A stretch of 64,000 nt of DNA. Source: Erythrobacter sp. SG61-1L (GTDB lineage: Bacteria > Pseudomonadota > Alphaproteobacteria > Sphingomonadales > Sphingomonadaceae). Below are positions 25,593 through 33,909 of the stretch, one piece after another. The stretch's first letter is position 1. Each line of letters opens with the position of its first letter. The notes below the pieces were generated by a model. The model did not search any database, was not told the origin of the DNA, and saw only the letters and a program-made list of their open reading frames with translations. A program made the position numbers and the translations under genes. Location of the stretch: positions 1,758,451-1,822,450 of the forward strand of contig NZ_JXQC01000003.1 in assembly GCF_001305965.1 (NCBI RefSeq), given 5' to 3'.

Positions 25593-26405
25593 ATGGACCT
25601 GCCTTTCGACGTCGAACTGCTCACCCCCCATATGGGCGCCATCATCACCGGCGTGGACATCACCGGCCCGGTGAGCGAGGAAATGGCGACTGCCCTGCGG
25701 CAGGCGCTGGCCGATTATCTGGTGATCTTCTTCCGCGATCAGGTGCTGAGCCATGAGGCGCATCGCGATTTCGCGCGGATTTTCGGCCCGCTGCATATCG
25801 GCAAGGCGGCGGCGGCCTGGGCGATGAAGGACTATCCCGAAATCGTGGCCATCCATGCCGATGCGGATTCCAAATATGTCGCGGGCGAAGCCTGGCACAG
25901 CGACATGAGCTGCGACCCGGAGCCGCCGCTTGGTTCCGCGCTCTATCTCCACACCGTGCCGCCCACCGGCGGGGACACGGCCTTTTCCAATATGTTCGCC
26001 GCCTATGATGCGCTATCGGACAAGATGAAGGCCTATCTGGAAGGGCTGACCGCCACGCATGATGCCCGTCGCAATTTCGGCGACATCGCCCCGCCCGGAT
26101 CGGAACTGCCCAAATCGTCCCACCCGGTGGTGCGCACTCATCCCGTTTCGGGCCGCAAGGCGATCTTCGTGAATGACGACTTCACGACCAAGATCGACAA
26201 CCTCCCCCGCGAGGAAGGCGATGCGATCCTGGCCTATCTCTACCAGCATGTGCAGCAGCCGCAGTTCCAGTGCCGCTTCCGCTGGAAGCCGCATTCGGTG
26301 GCCCTGTGGGACAATCGCTCGGTCCAGCATTCCGCCATCTGGGATTACTTCCCGCAAACCCGATCCGGCTTCCGGGTCCAGATCGCAGGGGACAAGCCGT
26401 TCTGA
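25593..26405 (+). CDS. TauD/TfdA-family 2-oxoglutarate-dependent dioxygenase
   Basis: The 270-residue Fe(II)/2-oxoglutarate dioxygenase has the metal triad H102-x-D104 in GEAWHSDMSCD and the distal H246 in DNRSVQHSAIWDY, with the 2-oxoglutarate-binding arginine in TRSGFR near the C-terminus. The N-terminal segment LTPHMGAIITGVDITGPVSE is typical of the family. A GTG at 25581 is an alternative start four codons earlier. Substrates in this family include taurine, 2,4-D and other sulfonates, aryloxyacids and quaternary amines; the one here is unknown. It is translationally coupled to the amidohydrolase gene (TGATG), so both probably act on one compound. Confidence 0.92.
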   Translation: MDLPFDVELLTPHMGAIITGVDITGPVSEEMATALRQALADYLVIFFRDQVLSHEAHRDFARIFGPLHIGKAAAAWAMKDYPEIVAIHADADSKYVAGEAWHSDMSCDPEPPLGSALYLHTVPPTGGDTAFSNMFAAYDALSDKMKAYLEGLTATHDARRNFGDIAPPGSELPKSSHPVVRTHPVSGRKAIFVNDDFTTKIDNLPREEGDAILAYLYQHVQQPQFQCRFRWKPHSVALWDNRSVQHSAIWDYFPQTRSGFRVQIAGDKPF

Positions 26406-27829
26406 TGACCGACACCACCGCCCCCACGCCCACCCCGGTCGACACCCTCATCCGCAATTGCATGGTGGTGACGATGAATGCCGAAAGGCAGATCATCACC
26501 GATGCCGCCATTGCCATCACGGGGGACCGGATCAGCCATGTCGGCAAGACCTCCGACATCCTGCCCCTCGTCACGCCAAGGGAAGTGGTGGACGGCAGCC
26601 GCTTCGTGATGACGCCGGGCTTCGTCAACGGCCATATCCACATCACGGGCGAGCCGATCACGCGCGGCTTCGTGCCTGACGATACGGGCTGGCACGAGAA
26701 TGTCTGGCAATGGCTCGTCCCCCTCTATCAGGCGCAGGAGCCGGAGGAGGAGGCAACTTCCGCCACGCTCGCCGCGCTGGAGATGATGCGCACCGGCACG
26801 ACTTCCTTCCTCGAAGGCGGCACGGTGCGCCATATTGGCCCGGTGGCCGAGGCCCTGCACGCCAGCGGCATTCGCGGTCGCATCGGCAAATGGACGGAAG
26901 ACCGCGCCTTCGACCCGTCCGAAAGCCAGACAGCCAAGACCGACGCCGCCATCCGCGCCATGGAAGAAGCCGTGGCCAGCCTCACCGGCAGCGATGGCAC
27001 CGGCAGCGATGGCCGGATCGACGTATGGCCTCTGCTGGTCGGCCACGTCACCGCGACCGACGAGATGTGGCAGGCCGCCGTCGCGCTGGCCAAATCCAAG
27101 GGCGGGCGCGTGGCTGCGCATATGAGCCCGGTCGAGGCCGATCCCGAATGGTATCTGGCCAATGTGGGCCGCCGCCCGATCATGCATCTGGCCGAAATCG
27201 GCGCGCTCGGCCCCGAAGTCTGCCTCACCCACGCCGTCCATCTGGACGATGCGGAAGTGGCCGCCCTCGCCAGCTTCGGCGCCAATGTCGCCCATTGCCC
27301 CATGTCCGGGCTGAAAGGCGCCTATGGCCTTACCCCGGCGGGCAAGTTCCCCGAATTGCAGGCCGCGGGCGTGAACCTGATCCTGGGCACGGACGGCAAC
27401 AATAATTCCAACAGTTCCGACCTGATGCGCGCCTCCTACCTCGTTGCGGCCCTGTTCAAGGACGCAAGGCGCGACACCGCCGCCTTCCCCGCGCATGAGG
27501 CGCTGACCATGCTGACCCTCAACGGCGCAAAGGCGCTGAACATGGCGGACAGCATCGGATCGATCGAGGTGGGCAAGAAGGCCGACCTCGTCCTCCACGA
27601 CACGCAGCGGCCCGAATGGCAGCCCCTGTTCAACGTGGTGAACCAGCTGATCTGGTCAGCCGACGGCAGGGGCGTCCACTCCGTATGGATCGACGGCAAG
27701 CGCGTGATCGACAATCACCGCTCCACCACTATCGACGAGGAAAAGCTCTACGCCGAAGCCACCCGCGCCGGCAAAGCCGTGATCGCCCGCACCGGCCTGC
27801 CGGACAAGCAGGTCTGGCCGGTGGTTTGA
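26405..27829 (+). CDS. Amidohydrolase-family protein (AtzA/TrzA/SsnA-like)
   Basis: The 474-residue metal-dependent hydrolase of the cyclic amidohydrolase superfamily has HxH at residues 77-79 (FVNGHIHITGEP), a further histidine in VAAHMSPVEAD, another in CLTHAVHLDD, and the catalytic aspartate in LILGTDGNNNSN. This subtype-III set is found in deaminases and dechlorinases such as guanine deaminase, AtzA and TrzN. The start ATG shares its A with the dioxygenase stop. Which amine, amide or halide is removed cannot be told. A C-rich/G-rich hairpin (27845-27863) follows the stop codon. Confidence 0.9.
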   Translation: MTDTTAPTPTPVDTLIRNCMVVTMNAERQIITDAAIAITGDRISHVGKTSDILPLVTPREVVDGSRFVMTPGFVNGHIHITGEPITRGFVPDDTGWHENVWQWLVPLYQAQEPEEEATSATLAALEMMRTGTTSFLEGGTVRHIGPVAEALHASGIRGRIGKWTEDRAFDPSESQTAKTDAAIRAMEEAVASLTGSDGTGSDGRIDVWPLLVGHVTATDEMWQAAVALAKSKGGRVAAHMSPVEADPEWYLANVGRRPIMHLAEIGALGPEVCLTHAVHLDDAEVAALASFGANVAHCPMSGLKGAYGLTPAGKFPELQAAGVNLILGTDGNNNSNSSDLMRASYLVAALFKDARRDTAAFPAHEALTMLTLNGAKALNMADSIGSIEVGKKADLVLHDTQRPEWQPLFNVVNQLIWSADGRGVHSVWIDGKRVIDNHRSTTIDEEKLYAEATRAGKAVIARTGLPDKQVWPVV

Positions 27830-28687
27830 GGCGCGAGTGATCCGCCCCCCCTTATCCGGGGGGTGAAGTGTCACCCAAAAGTGACGCAGAACGACCGGTG
27901 AAACTTTTCGCCCGATCCTCCCGCAAGGCCCGGTTTCGAGCGGTTTTTCGGCCTTGCCTGTTGGATTGGGTGTGACCTTTCGTTTTGCCGTTTCGTGCAG
28001 CCTGCGCGCGGCCCGGAAATCCGGGCTGCTGCGGCCGCGAGAGGCGTTCGGCGAGGCGAAAATGAGGCTGTCCATCGCGCAGGATAAACGCGATTTTGGG
28101 GTGTGTAGGAAAGGATTTATTGCAACATTTCAAATATCGCGTTTCCTAAGGCAGCCTGCGCCGACATTTTGGATGTTCAGGCTCCCGATCCAGCCCCCCA
28201 TGAGCAGCCCATCGTTCATCCCCGTTTCGATGACGCGAACAGGGACGTTCCTGCCGGTCACCGCCATTAATGGAAACGTCCAATTTCGCCGAAACCGATC
28301 ATCGATGGAGCTTGGCCTGCCCTCCGAACGTCCCCCGACCATAATGAGTGTCAGCGGTTAGATACGATGGGCCCCGCGCCCTACCAGTCTGTACGATGCC
28401 GGGCACCAGTCGAAGCATGCATGCAGCCTCCGCCATTGACATTTTCATTATAATGGGCATTTAGGGCACATATCTAATGCCCCTATGGGCATCGCGCGGA
28501 TTCTAACGGCAGTTAGGAAAAAGCGCTGGAGCTACGGCTTCAAGATCCGCTGGTCCTTTCATGGACCTTTCGCTTCGGTTGCGACCTGAGCGAAACGATG
28601 GGCTTCCGGTCCATCGACCGGCTGATGAGCGATAGGGTGTTGATTGGATAATCGCCGCACACTCGCCTTAGAGTGTCGGCGGGTTAT
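27830..28687. other. Gene-poor stretch with hairpins, repeats and coding-like debris
   Basis: About 860 bp contain no convincing gene. A CCCCCCC/GGGGGG hairpin lies at 27845-27863. Three copies of ATGGGCAT or its complement lie at 28453-28492, two of them forming an ATGCCC/GGGCAT inverted repeat at 28477-28492. A 44-codon plus-strand frame at 28517-28648 reads protein-like (LRLQDPLVLSWTFRFGCDLS, then ETMGFRSIDRLMSDRVLIG) but has no start codon, because a TAG stop lies immediately upstream; it may be a gene fragment. The stretch separates the dioxygenase operon from the unrecognised module and looks like old insertion or decay DNA. Confidence 0.35.
28653..28681 (-). terminator. Hairpin downstream of the unrecognised module
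   Basis: Read on the minus strand, CGCCGACACTC and GAGTGTGCGGCG form a stem with one bulge around a short loop, seven bases after the stop codon of the 328-residue gene. There is no clear T-run after it, so it would be a weak or factor-assisted terminator. Confidence 0.4.
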
Positions 28688-29674
28688 CTATTCTACCGCC
28701 GTAAAATTGCCAACGCGAACGAAGTCATTTGGATAGACGTTGGCATATTCGCCCTTGGCGCTGATCCTGCCCTTTGTGCTGCATTCAAAAACTGCCCCAT
28801 CCAGCGCCGCGCCATCGCTACGCTGTGCGTCATGATGCAGTCCCGGCATGACCGCTCCACCAAATCTGTAAAGCGCCCGTAAGGTATCGAGCAACTCGTC
28901 AGCATTCTCGCCGTCCTCAACTTCCCGCGGCGGGCCGTCATAAGCCTGCGGATGGGCAATGAAGAAGGCCATGCCCCGACCATCGACAAATACCCGGCGA
29001 GTCTGCTGTCCTCGGATGCGCTTGGGAACGTCGTCATGGGTTAGTGGCGTTGGTCCCAACTCTGTCAGCCGGTCCGTCCAGGGCCGATGGCCCCGGCGGA
29101 TCGCGGTGAAGGCAGGCACGAGATCACCATCCTGCGTCATGAAATTTCTTGGAGGCAGGAGCAGCGCCTCATTGTCCGACTGATAGCCAAGGCGCCGCAC
29201 GACCTCATTGAGGTTCATGCGCGCTTCTCCGGCGGCCGCGACAGCCGCGACTAGAGTCTTCTCCACTGCATCCCGGTCGTGCCGCAGTTGCTTGGCGTGC
29301 TCGTCCCGCGCGACAAGCGCTGACAGCGGTGCGGACATCAGTGCGAAATCGAAGCGCCGGAGCAGTACCTCCTGATCCGGTGCCGGCACGAACAGAAGCG
29401 TGATGGATGCCGGAGTGGGCTGGGCGTTTCCGTTGGTGCGCCGACGCACGGCGAACTCACCTATGGAGCGAGTCAAAAGGTTCACCAGTGCAGTCGAATA
29501 CAAGGCTCCATCCGGCGTCGGGGAAGGCACACCCTTCACGATGGCGTGCGGCAACCTCGCTTGCAGGCGATCGATCGCCTCTTTGTGAATGGCCTTGGGG
29601 AGGCCAGCAATAACGTACATGGGCTGAGGGCCGCGCGATTGCACAAGCCGACGCCGTTGGTGACGCTTAGCCAT
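28688..29674 (-). CDS. Unknown 328-residue protein, second gene of an unrecognised operon
   Basis: I do not recognise a family. The N-terminus is basic (MAKRHQRRRLVQSRG). The middle contains a beta-rich segment (ASITLLFVPAPDQEVLLRRF) and a charged helix (DEHAKQLRHDRDAVEKTLVA). The C-terminal third has a pattern that looks like a folded domain with conserved-looking polar residues (RRVFVDGRGMAFFIAHPQAY; MPGLHHDAQRSDG; CSTKGRISAKGEYANVYPND). There is no signal peptide or membrane helix. The start ATG shares its A with the stop of the 231-residue gene, so the two are translated together. The module lies among flagellar genes with different codon usage, suggesting transfer. Confidence 0.7.
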   Translation of the reverse strand: MAKRHQRRRLVQSRGPQPMYVIAGLPKAIHKEAIDRLQARLPHAIVKGVPSPTPDGALYSTALVNLLTRSIGEFAVRRRTNGNAQPTPASITLLFVPAPDQEVLLRRFDFALMSAPLSALVARDEHAKQLRHDRDAVEKTLVAAVAAAGEARMNLNEVVRRLGYQSDNEALLLPPRNFMTQDGDLVPAFTAIRRGHRPWTDRLTELGPTPLTHDDVPKRIRGQQTRRVFVDGRGMAFFIAHPQAYDGPPREVEDGENADELLDTLRALYRFGGAVMPGLHHDAQRSDGAALDGAVFECSTKGRISAKGEYANVYPNDFVRVGNFTAVE

Positions 29675-30369
29675 CAGGGCATGCGGCTCAGTACAAGCGC
29701 GATGTCGATCGGGACGGAAAGGCGCTTCGCGACCTCGGGATCTTGCGCCGCATAGAGTCGCTCAAGCGCACTGGATTGTGTTGTCGACAAGGCCTTGGGT
29801 GCCGTCGATGAGGGTTTGCTGTGAACCCGGCTGAGCGAATCGGGATCGACATGATGACGCTCACACCAAGCGCGAATGTTCGTGTCGAGCTTCTCCACAT
29901 CAGCCTGTGGCAACTCTCCAAGGTCACTCACATCCAGGTCGGGCAGCCGAAGATCCTGATCGACGACGATTGTCCCTTCTTCTGCGACTGGACCGGCCAG
30001 ATAGCTGATCTTCGCCCCCAGTCGGACGCTCATGACCTGCCCATCTGCGATGTCCAGAGTGAAGGCGAGCAGGAAGGCGCGAGGAAGTGTGCGCAAAAAA
30101 TAGCGCTTCTGGCGGTCAGCAATAGCGCGAACAGCTCGTTGCTCTTCCCCCGCCTTGACGACAGCAATGAATGACTTCGCAGACTCATCGCGAACCACCG
30201 CAATATCAGGCGTTGCCTCGGCCGCTTCATAAAGCGTGCGCTTGTCATTTGCCGGCGGCCACAAGCCTTCTTTGGTCAGTCGCATGCCGATCTGGGACAG
30301 CAGCAATATGCCTGCTTCGCCGCCTTCATAATGCTCTTCGACAAGCTTCTTGATTTGGTCTTCGATCAT
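29674..30369 (-). CDS. Unknown 231-residue protein with possible winged-helix (OST-HTH-like) N-terminus
   Basis: The N-terminal 70 residues (EGGEAGILLLSQIGMRLTKE, then LWPPANDKRTLYEAAEATPD) resemble the pattern of LOTUS/OST-HTH winged-helix domains, which are RNA-binding modules in several bacterial proteins; this is pattern matching by eye and needs a profile search. The middle is beta-rich (RYFLRTLPRAFLLAFTLDIA) and the C-terminal part is acidic and helical (ADVEKLDTNIRAWCERHHVD). The start ATG at 30369 has an AGAAGAG ribosome site. A small broken gene lies 47 bp upstream in the same direction, and the 328-residue gene follows directly. Confidence 0.65.
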   Translation of the reverse strand: MIEDQIKKLVEEHYEGGEAGILLLSQIGMRLTKEGLWPPANDKRTLYEAAEATPDIAVVRDESAKSFIAVVKAGEEQRAVRAIADRQKRYFLRTLPRAFLLAFTLDIADGQVMSVRLGAKISYLAGPVAEEGTIVVDQDLRLPDLDVSDLGELPQADVEKLDTNIRAWCERHHVDPDSLSRVHSKPSSTAPKALSTTQSSALERLYAAQDPEVAKRLSVPIDIALVLSRMP

Positions 30370-30416
30370 CTGCTCTTCTTATGCGTTTTACTGGCCACCT
30401 GTCACCAACATCTCGA

Positions 30417-30689
30417 TCATAATGCAGGCGGATTGATCAAAAGACGGAAACGATCCGCTTCCGCGCCTCCCTGCATGATAAACTCGGCAACCTTACGAAT
30501 CAAAGCGTCGTCACCATCTACTGTGAGGGCATCGATCTCGTCGCAAAATCACGGAAGCGCAGCAGCGATCCGAGACCCGATTGGCAGTTCGCCGCGCTGT
30601 GCCCAAACATATGCCGAAAGCAGGTTTCAGCGGGAGCTGACGTCGATCGTATGAAGGCGAACGTTGTAGTCTGGTCGACGGCGGGTCAT
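30417..30689 (-). pseudogene. Small gene of 90 codons interrupted by two in-frame TGA codons
   Basis: From the ATG at 30689, one frame reads MTRRRPDYNVRLHTIDVSSR, then TGA, then NLLSAYVWAQRGELPIGSRI-AAALP, then a second TGA, then FCDEIDALTVDGDDALIRKV and on to NPPAL and a final TGA at 30417-30419. All three pieces look like coding sequence and need no frameshift to join. Both internal TGAs could have come from CGA (Arg) or TGG (Trp) by one transition. The gene lies 47 bp before the 231-residue gene and was probably the first gene of that operon. I recognise no family. Decay is the simplest explanation; a sequencing error or recoding is less likely. Confidence 0.55.
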
Positions 30690-30760
30690 CACGCTTATCG
30701 CGCTTAAGTGCCCGCTTCGACCTGCGCAGCACTAAAAAGCGGACAGTTCAGAATGCCCCC
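30690..30760. other. Boundary between the unrecognised module and the second flagellar operon
   Basis: Seventy-one bases separate the broken small gene from the 3' end of the flagellar TPR gene. I see no terminator with a T-run and no repeat. This should hold the promoter of the module on the minus strand and the end of the fliQ-flhA operon transcript. Confidence 0.3.
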
Positions 30761-31873
30761 TCACCGCGCCATCCGCGCAATCGCGTCCGCAATCGTCCGG
30801 CCATCCGCGCCTAGCGGCTGCTTGAGCGCCATTTCCATGATCCGCTGGGCGCGCTCGGGATTGCCGTCGGCGGCATTCAGCAGGATCTGGACGAAGGCGG
30901 CGGAGAAGCAGTGGCGGTCCAGACGGAGGGCGACTTCGGCGCGGCGGGTGGCCTCTTCGCGCTGGCCCGTCAGCAGTTCCGCCACGGCGAGCGAGCCTTG
31001 CGCTTCGGCGAAAGTGCCGTCCAGCGCCACGGCCTGTTCGAAGCGGGCGCGGGCCGTGGGCAGGTCTCCCGCGATCAGATAGGCCCAGCCCGCCGCGATC
31101 CAGCTGCCGAGGTGATCGCCGAAAATCTCCGCACCCTTATCCAGCCGCTCCCCCGCTGTGGCCGCATTGCCTTGCAGCAGATCGGCCAACCCCAGCCCCA
31201 CCCAGGCGCGGGGGGAATTGGGGCTGAGCGCGAGGGCCTGTTCGAACATCGCCCGCGCCTCTTCCGGCTGCTGATCGCCCAGAGTGAGCGTGCCGAGCGT
31301 GGTGAGCGCATCGGGATGGGTGCCGCCCTTTTCCGCCATGGCGCGGGCCAGTCCCTCATCCTCCACATCCAGCGCGAGGACGGAGACGGCGGCGGCGAAG
31401 GGCGGATAATCGCCATGCTGCGCGAGGTGTGCGCGGGCACGGTGCTCTGCCTTATCGAAGAGGCCACTCGCGTGGAGCAGATGGACTTCGAGCTGGGCGG
31501 CCTGCGGCAGCGCCTCGGTCAAATCCTCGCTCAGCAGGGCCAGCGCCCCTTCATTGTCCCCCGCCAGCGCCCTGGCCCAGGCGAGGTTGAAGGCGAGGCC
31601 GTGATTGCCGGGATTGCGTTCCAGCAGGCCCGCGAAAGTCTCCGCCGCCAGTTCCGGCTCCCCACTGCGCATGGCGGCGATGGCCCAGAGATTGCTGTCG
31701 GCATCGGTAAGCTCGCCAACATCGCGCAGGCGGGCGAACAGGTGCTTCGCCTTGGCCAGATCGCCCAGTTCCATCGCGGCGGCGGCGCAATCGCGCAGCA
31801 GGTTGGGATTATCGGGATCGTGCCCGAGGTAAGAGAGCAGAAGCTCCAGCCGGGATTGTGTTTCTGCCTGCAT
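30761..31873 (-). CDS. TPR-repeat protein, last gene of the fliQ-fliR-flhB-flhA operon
   Basis: The 370-residue soluble protein consists almost entirely of tetratricopeptide-like repeats (for example LGDLAKAKHLFARLRDVGEL, EEARAMFEQALALSPNSPRA, LPTARARFEQAVALDGTFAE). It follows flhA by 11 bp on the same strand. There is no signal peptide, so it should act in the cytoplasm. The context suggests a scaffold or chaperone for flagellar export; the plus-strand flagellar operon also ends with a TPR gene. The role is inferred only from position. Confidence 0.8.
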   Translation of the reverse strand: MQAETQSRLELLLSYLGHDPDNPNLLRDCAAAAMELGDLAKAKHLFARLRDVGELTDADSNLWAIAAMRSGEPELAAETFAGLLERNPGNHGLAFNLAWARALAGDNEGALALLSEDLTEALPQAAQLEVHLLHASGLFDKAEHRARAHLAQHGDYPPFAAAVSVLALDVEDEGLARAMAEKGGTHPDALTTLGTLTLGDQQPEEARAMFEQALALSPNSPRAWVGLGLADLLQGNAATAGERLDKGAEIFGDHLGSWIAAGWAYLIAGDLPTARARFEQAVALDGTFAEAQGSLAVAELLTGQREEATRRAEVALRLDRHCFSAAFVQILLNAADGNPERAQRIMEMALKQPLGADGRTIADAIARMAR

Positions 31874-31884
31874 CGCCCTTCCCC

Positions 31885-33909
31885 TTAGCCTTCCACCTTA
31901 ACAACATCGAATGAATGGAGCGCAATGCGCATCGGCACTTCGTCCACCGAGAGGACTGAAAGCTGCGGGATGGAACGCTGGGTCAGCCTCACCAGCAGCC
32001 GCCGGATCGGCCCGGCGCAGAGCAGCACCGGCGCCTTGCCCTGCCGCATCATCCCTTCCGCCAGCGGGGCAAGGCCGCGCAGCAATTGTTCGGCAAGGCG
32101 CGGTTCCATGCCCAGGGCCGCCGCCTCTGCCGTGCCGGCGCCCGCGATGATCCGGTTTTCCAGCCTTGGATCGAGGCTGAGGACGGAAAGCTGCGCGTTC
32201 TGGCCTTTCAGCCCGTTGCAGATGGCGGTGCTGAGCGCCTGGCGGACCTTCTCGGTCAGTTCCAGCGGATCGCGCTCGGCCCGGCCGACATCCACCAGCG
32301 TTTCCACGATCAGGTCCAGATTGGCGATGGACACCCGCTCGCGCAGCAGGTTCTGCAGGATGCGCTGCACATCGGACAGGGTCATGATGTTGGGCACCAG
32401 TTCCTCCACCAGCCCCGGCTGGCGTTCCCGCAGGGCGTCGAGCAATTCGCCGGTTACCGCGCGGGTCAGCAGGCTGGGCGCCTCCATCCGCACGATCTCC
32501 ACGAAATGGGTGATCATCACCGTTTCCGGGTCAATCACGCTGTAGCCCGCCTGCCCTGCCTCGTTCGCCATGGCGGGTTCAATCCAGGTCGCGGCGATGC
32601 CATAGGCCGGATCGCGCACCGCCAGCCCGGCAAGGCGCGGGGCATTGTCGCTCTGGGCGATGGCCAGCATCCGGTCCGGGTGAAGCTGGCCCGTGCCATA
32701 GGTGGTGCCGTGGATGTTCACGCGGTAATCCAGCCCGCCCAGATCGTCGCTCTCCACGAAGCGCACTGCCGGGAAGGCAAGGCCGAAGGCGCGTTCATGC
32801 GCAATGCGGCTGGTGGAGATACGTTCCAGCAGCAGGGCCTTGCGATGCGCCCATGCCTCCGCCAGCCGGGCACCGAAGGCGATTTCCAGCGGCGGCTGGG
32901 CCGTGGTGCCTGCGGGGGCCTGTTCCTCCTCGCTCTCCCGCCCGATGTCCTCCGCCTCTTCCCGGCGCAGCCTGCGGATGCGCAGCCAGGCGAACAGGGT
33001 GATGCCCAGCAGGATCGCGATGGGCCATTTGGGCATGCCCGGCAGCAGCATCAGCAGGCCCATTACCGCCATCACGATCAGCGGAATGCGCGGTTCGGAG
33101 GCGAGCTGGCGGAAAATCTCGGTGCTCAGCTCCTTGTCCGCCGCCGAGCGGGTGACGATGATGCCGGTGGCGATGGAGATGATCAGCGCGGGCAGCTGAG
33201 TGGCGATCCCGTCCCCGATGGTGAGCAGAGTGAACCGCTCCAGCGCCTCGCCCCAGCCCATGCCCATCTGCGCCACGCCCACGATCAACCCGGCCACGAT
33301 GTCGATCAGCAGGATGATGATCCCGGCAATCGCATCGCCCTTCACGAATTTGGACGCGCCATCCATCGCACCATAGAAGCTGGCTTCCTTCTCCAGCTCC
33401 TCGCGCCGCTCAATCGCCTGTTTCTGGTCGATCAGGCCGAGGTTGAGATCGGCATCGATGCTCATCTGCTGGCCTGGCATGGAATCCAGCGTGAAGCGCG
33501 CCGCCACTTCCGAAACGCGCTGCGCGCCGGAAGTGACGACCACATATTGCACCACGATCAGGATGAAGAAGACCACCAGCCCGATCACGAAATTGCCCTG
33601 CACGGCATAGTGGCCGATGGCGTCGATCACGTCGCCCGCATCCGCGCCGGTCAGGATCAGGCGCGTGGCCGCGACGTTGAGCGACAGGCGATAAAGCGTG
33701 GCGACCAGCAACAGCGAGGGGAAAGTGGAAAATTCCACCGGCTTCCTGACATAGAAGGTCAGCAGCATGATCGTCAGACCGAAGCCGAAATTGATGATGA
33801 TCGCCAGGTCCAGCAGCGCCGGAGGAATCGGCGAGAAGAGGATCAGCAGGATCATCACCGTGCCGATCACCAGCACCAGATCCTTGTTCTTGCCGAAGAG
33901 CTTACCCAT
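31885..33909 (-). CDS. flhA: Flagellar export-gate protein FlhA
   Basis: The 674-residue protein forms the nonameric ring of the flagellar type III export gate. It has an N-terminal membrane domain of about eight helices, with the FHIPEP-family blocks RFTLDSMPGQQMSIDADLNL, QKQAIERREELEKEASFYGA and MDGASKFVKGDAIAGIIILL. A linker near residues 320-345 precedes the cytoplasmic substrate-docking domain. The start is the ATG at 33909, beginning MGKLFGKNKDLVL; it overlaps the end of flhB by 8 bp. The length is typical. It works with FlhB, FliR and FliQ encoded upstream and with FliP and FliI encoded in the other operon. Confidence 0.97.
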   Translation of the reverse strand: MGKLFGKNKDLVLVIGTVMILLILFSPIPPALLDLAIIINFGFGLTIMLLTFYVRKPVEFSTFPSLLLVATLYRLSLNVAATRLILTGADAGDVIDAIGHYAVQGNFVIGLVVFFILIVVQYVVVTSGAQRVSEVAARFTLDSMPGQQMSIDADLNLGLIDQKQAIERREELEKEASFYGAMDGASKFVKGDAIAGIIILLIDIVAGLIVGVAQMGMGWGEALERFTLLTIGDGIATQLPALIISIATGIIVTRSAADKELSTEIFRQLASEPRIPLIVMAVMGLLMLLPGMPKWPIAILLGITLFAWLRIRRLRREEAEDIGRESEEEQAPAGTTAQPPLEIAFGARLAEAWAHRKALLLERISTSRIAHERAFGLAFPAVRFVESDDLGGLDYRVNIHGTTYGTGQLHPDRMLAIAQSDNAPRLAGLAVRDPAYGIAATWIEPAMANEAGQAGYSVIDPETVMITHFVEIVRMEAPSLLTRAVTGELLDALRERQPGLVEELVPNIMTLSDVQRILQNLLRERVSIANLDLIVETLVDVGRAERDPLELTEKVRQALSTAICNGLKGQNAQLSVLSLDPRLENRIIAGAGTAEAAALGMEPRLAEQLLRGLAPLAEGMMRQGKAPVLLCAGPIRRLLVRLTQRSIPQLSVLSVDEVPMRIALHSFDVVKVEG

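Noticed and set aside
27852..28361. Several frames of 70-139 codons between the amidohydrolase and the unknown module
   Set aside because: They overlap each other on both strands and their translations are arginine/serine/proline-rich with no protein-like pattern or ribosome site.
28436..28454. TTGACA followed by TATAAT, a textbook promoter pair in sequence
   Set aside because: The two hexamers are only 7 bp apart instead of about 17, so they cannot form one sigma-70 promoter.
30417..30689. The two in-frame TGA codons as selenocysteine or recoded sites
   Set aside because: There is no sign of a selenocysteine insertion hairpin directly after either TGA and no selenoprotein-like motif; simple nonsense mutation explains them.
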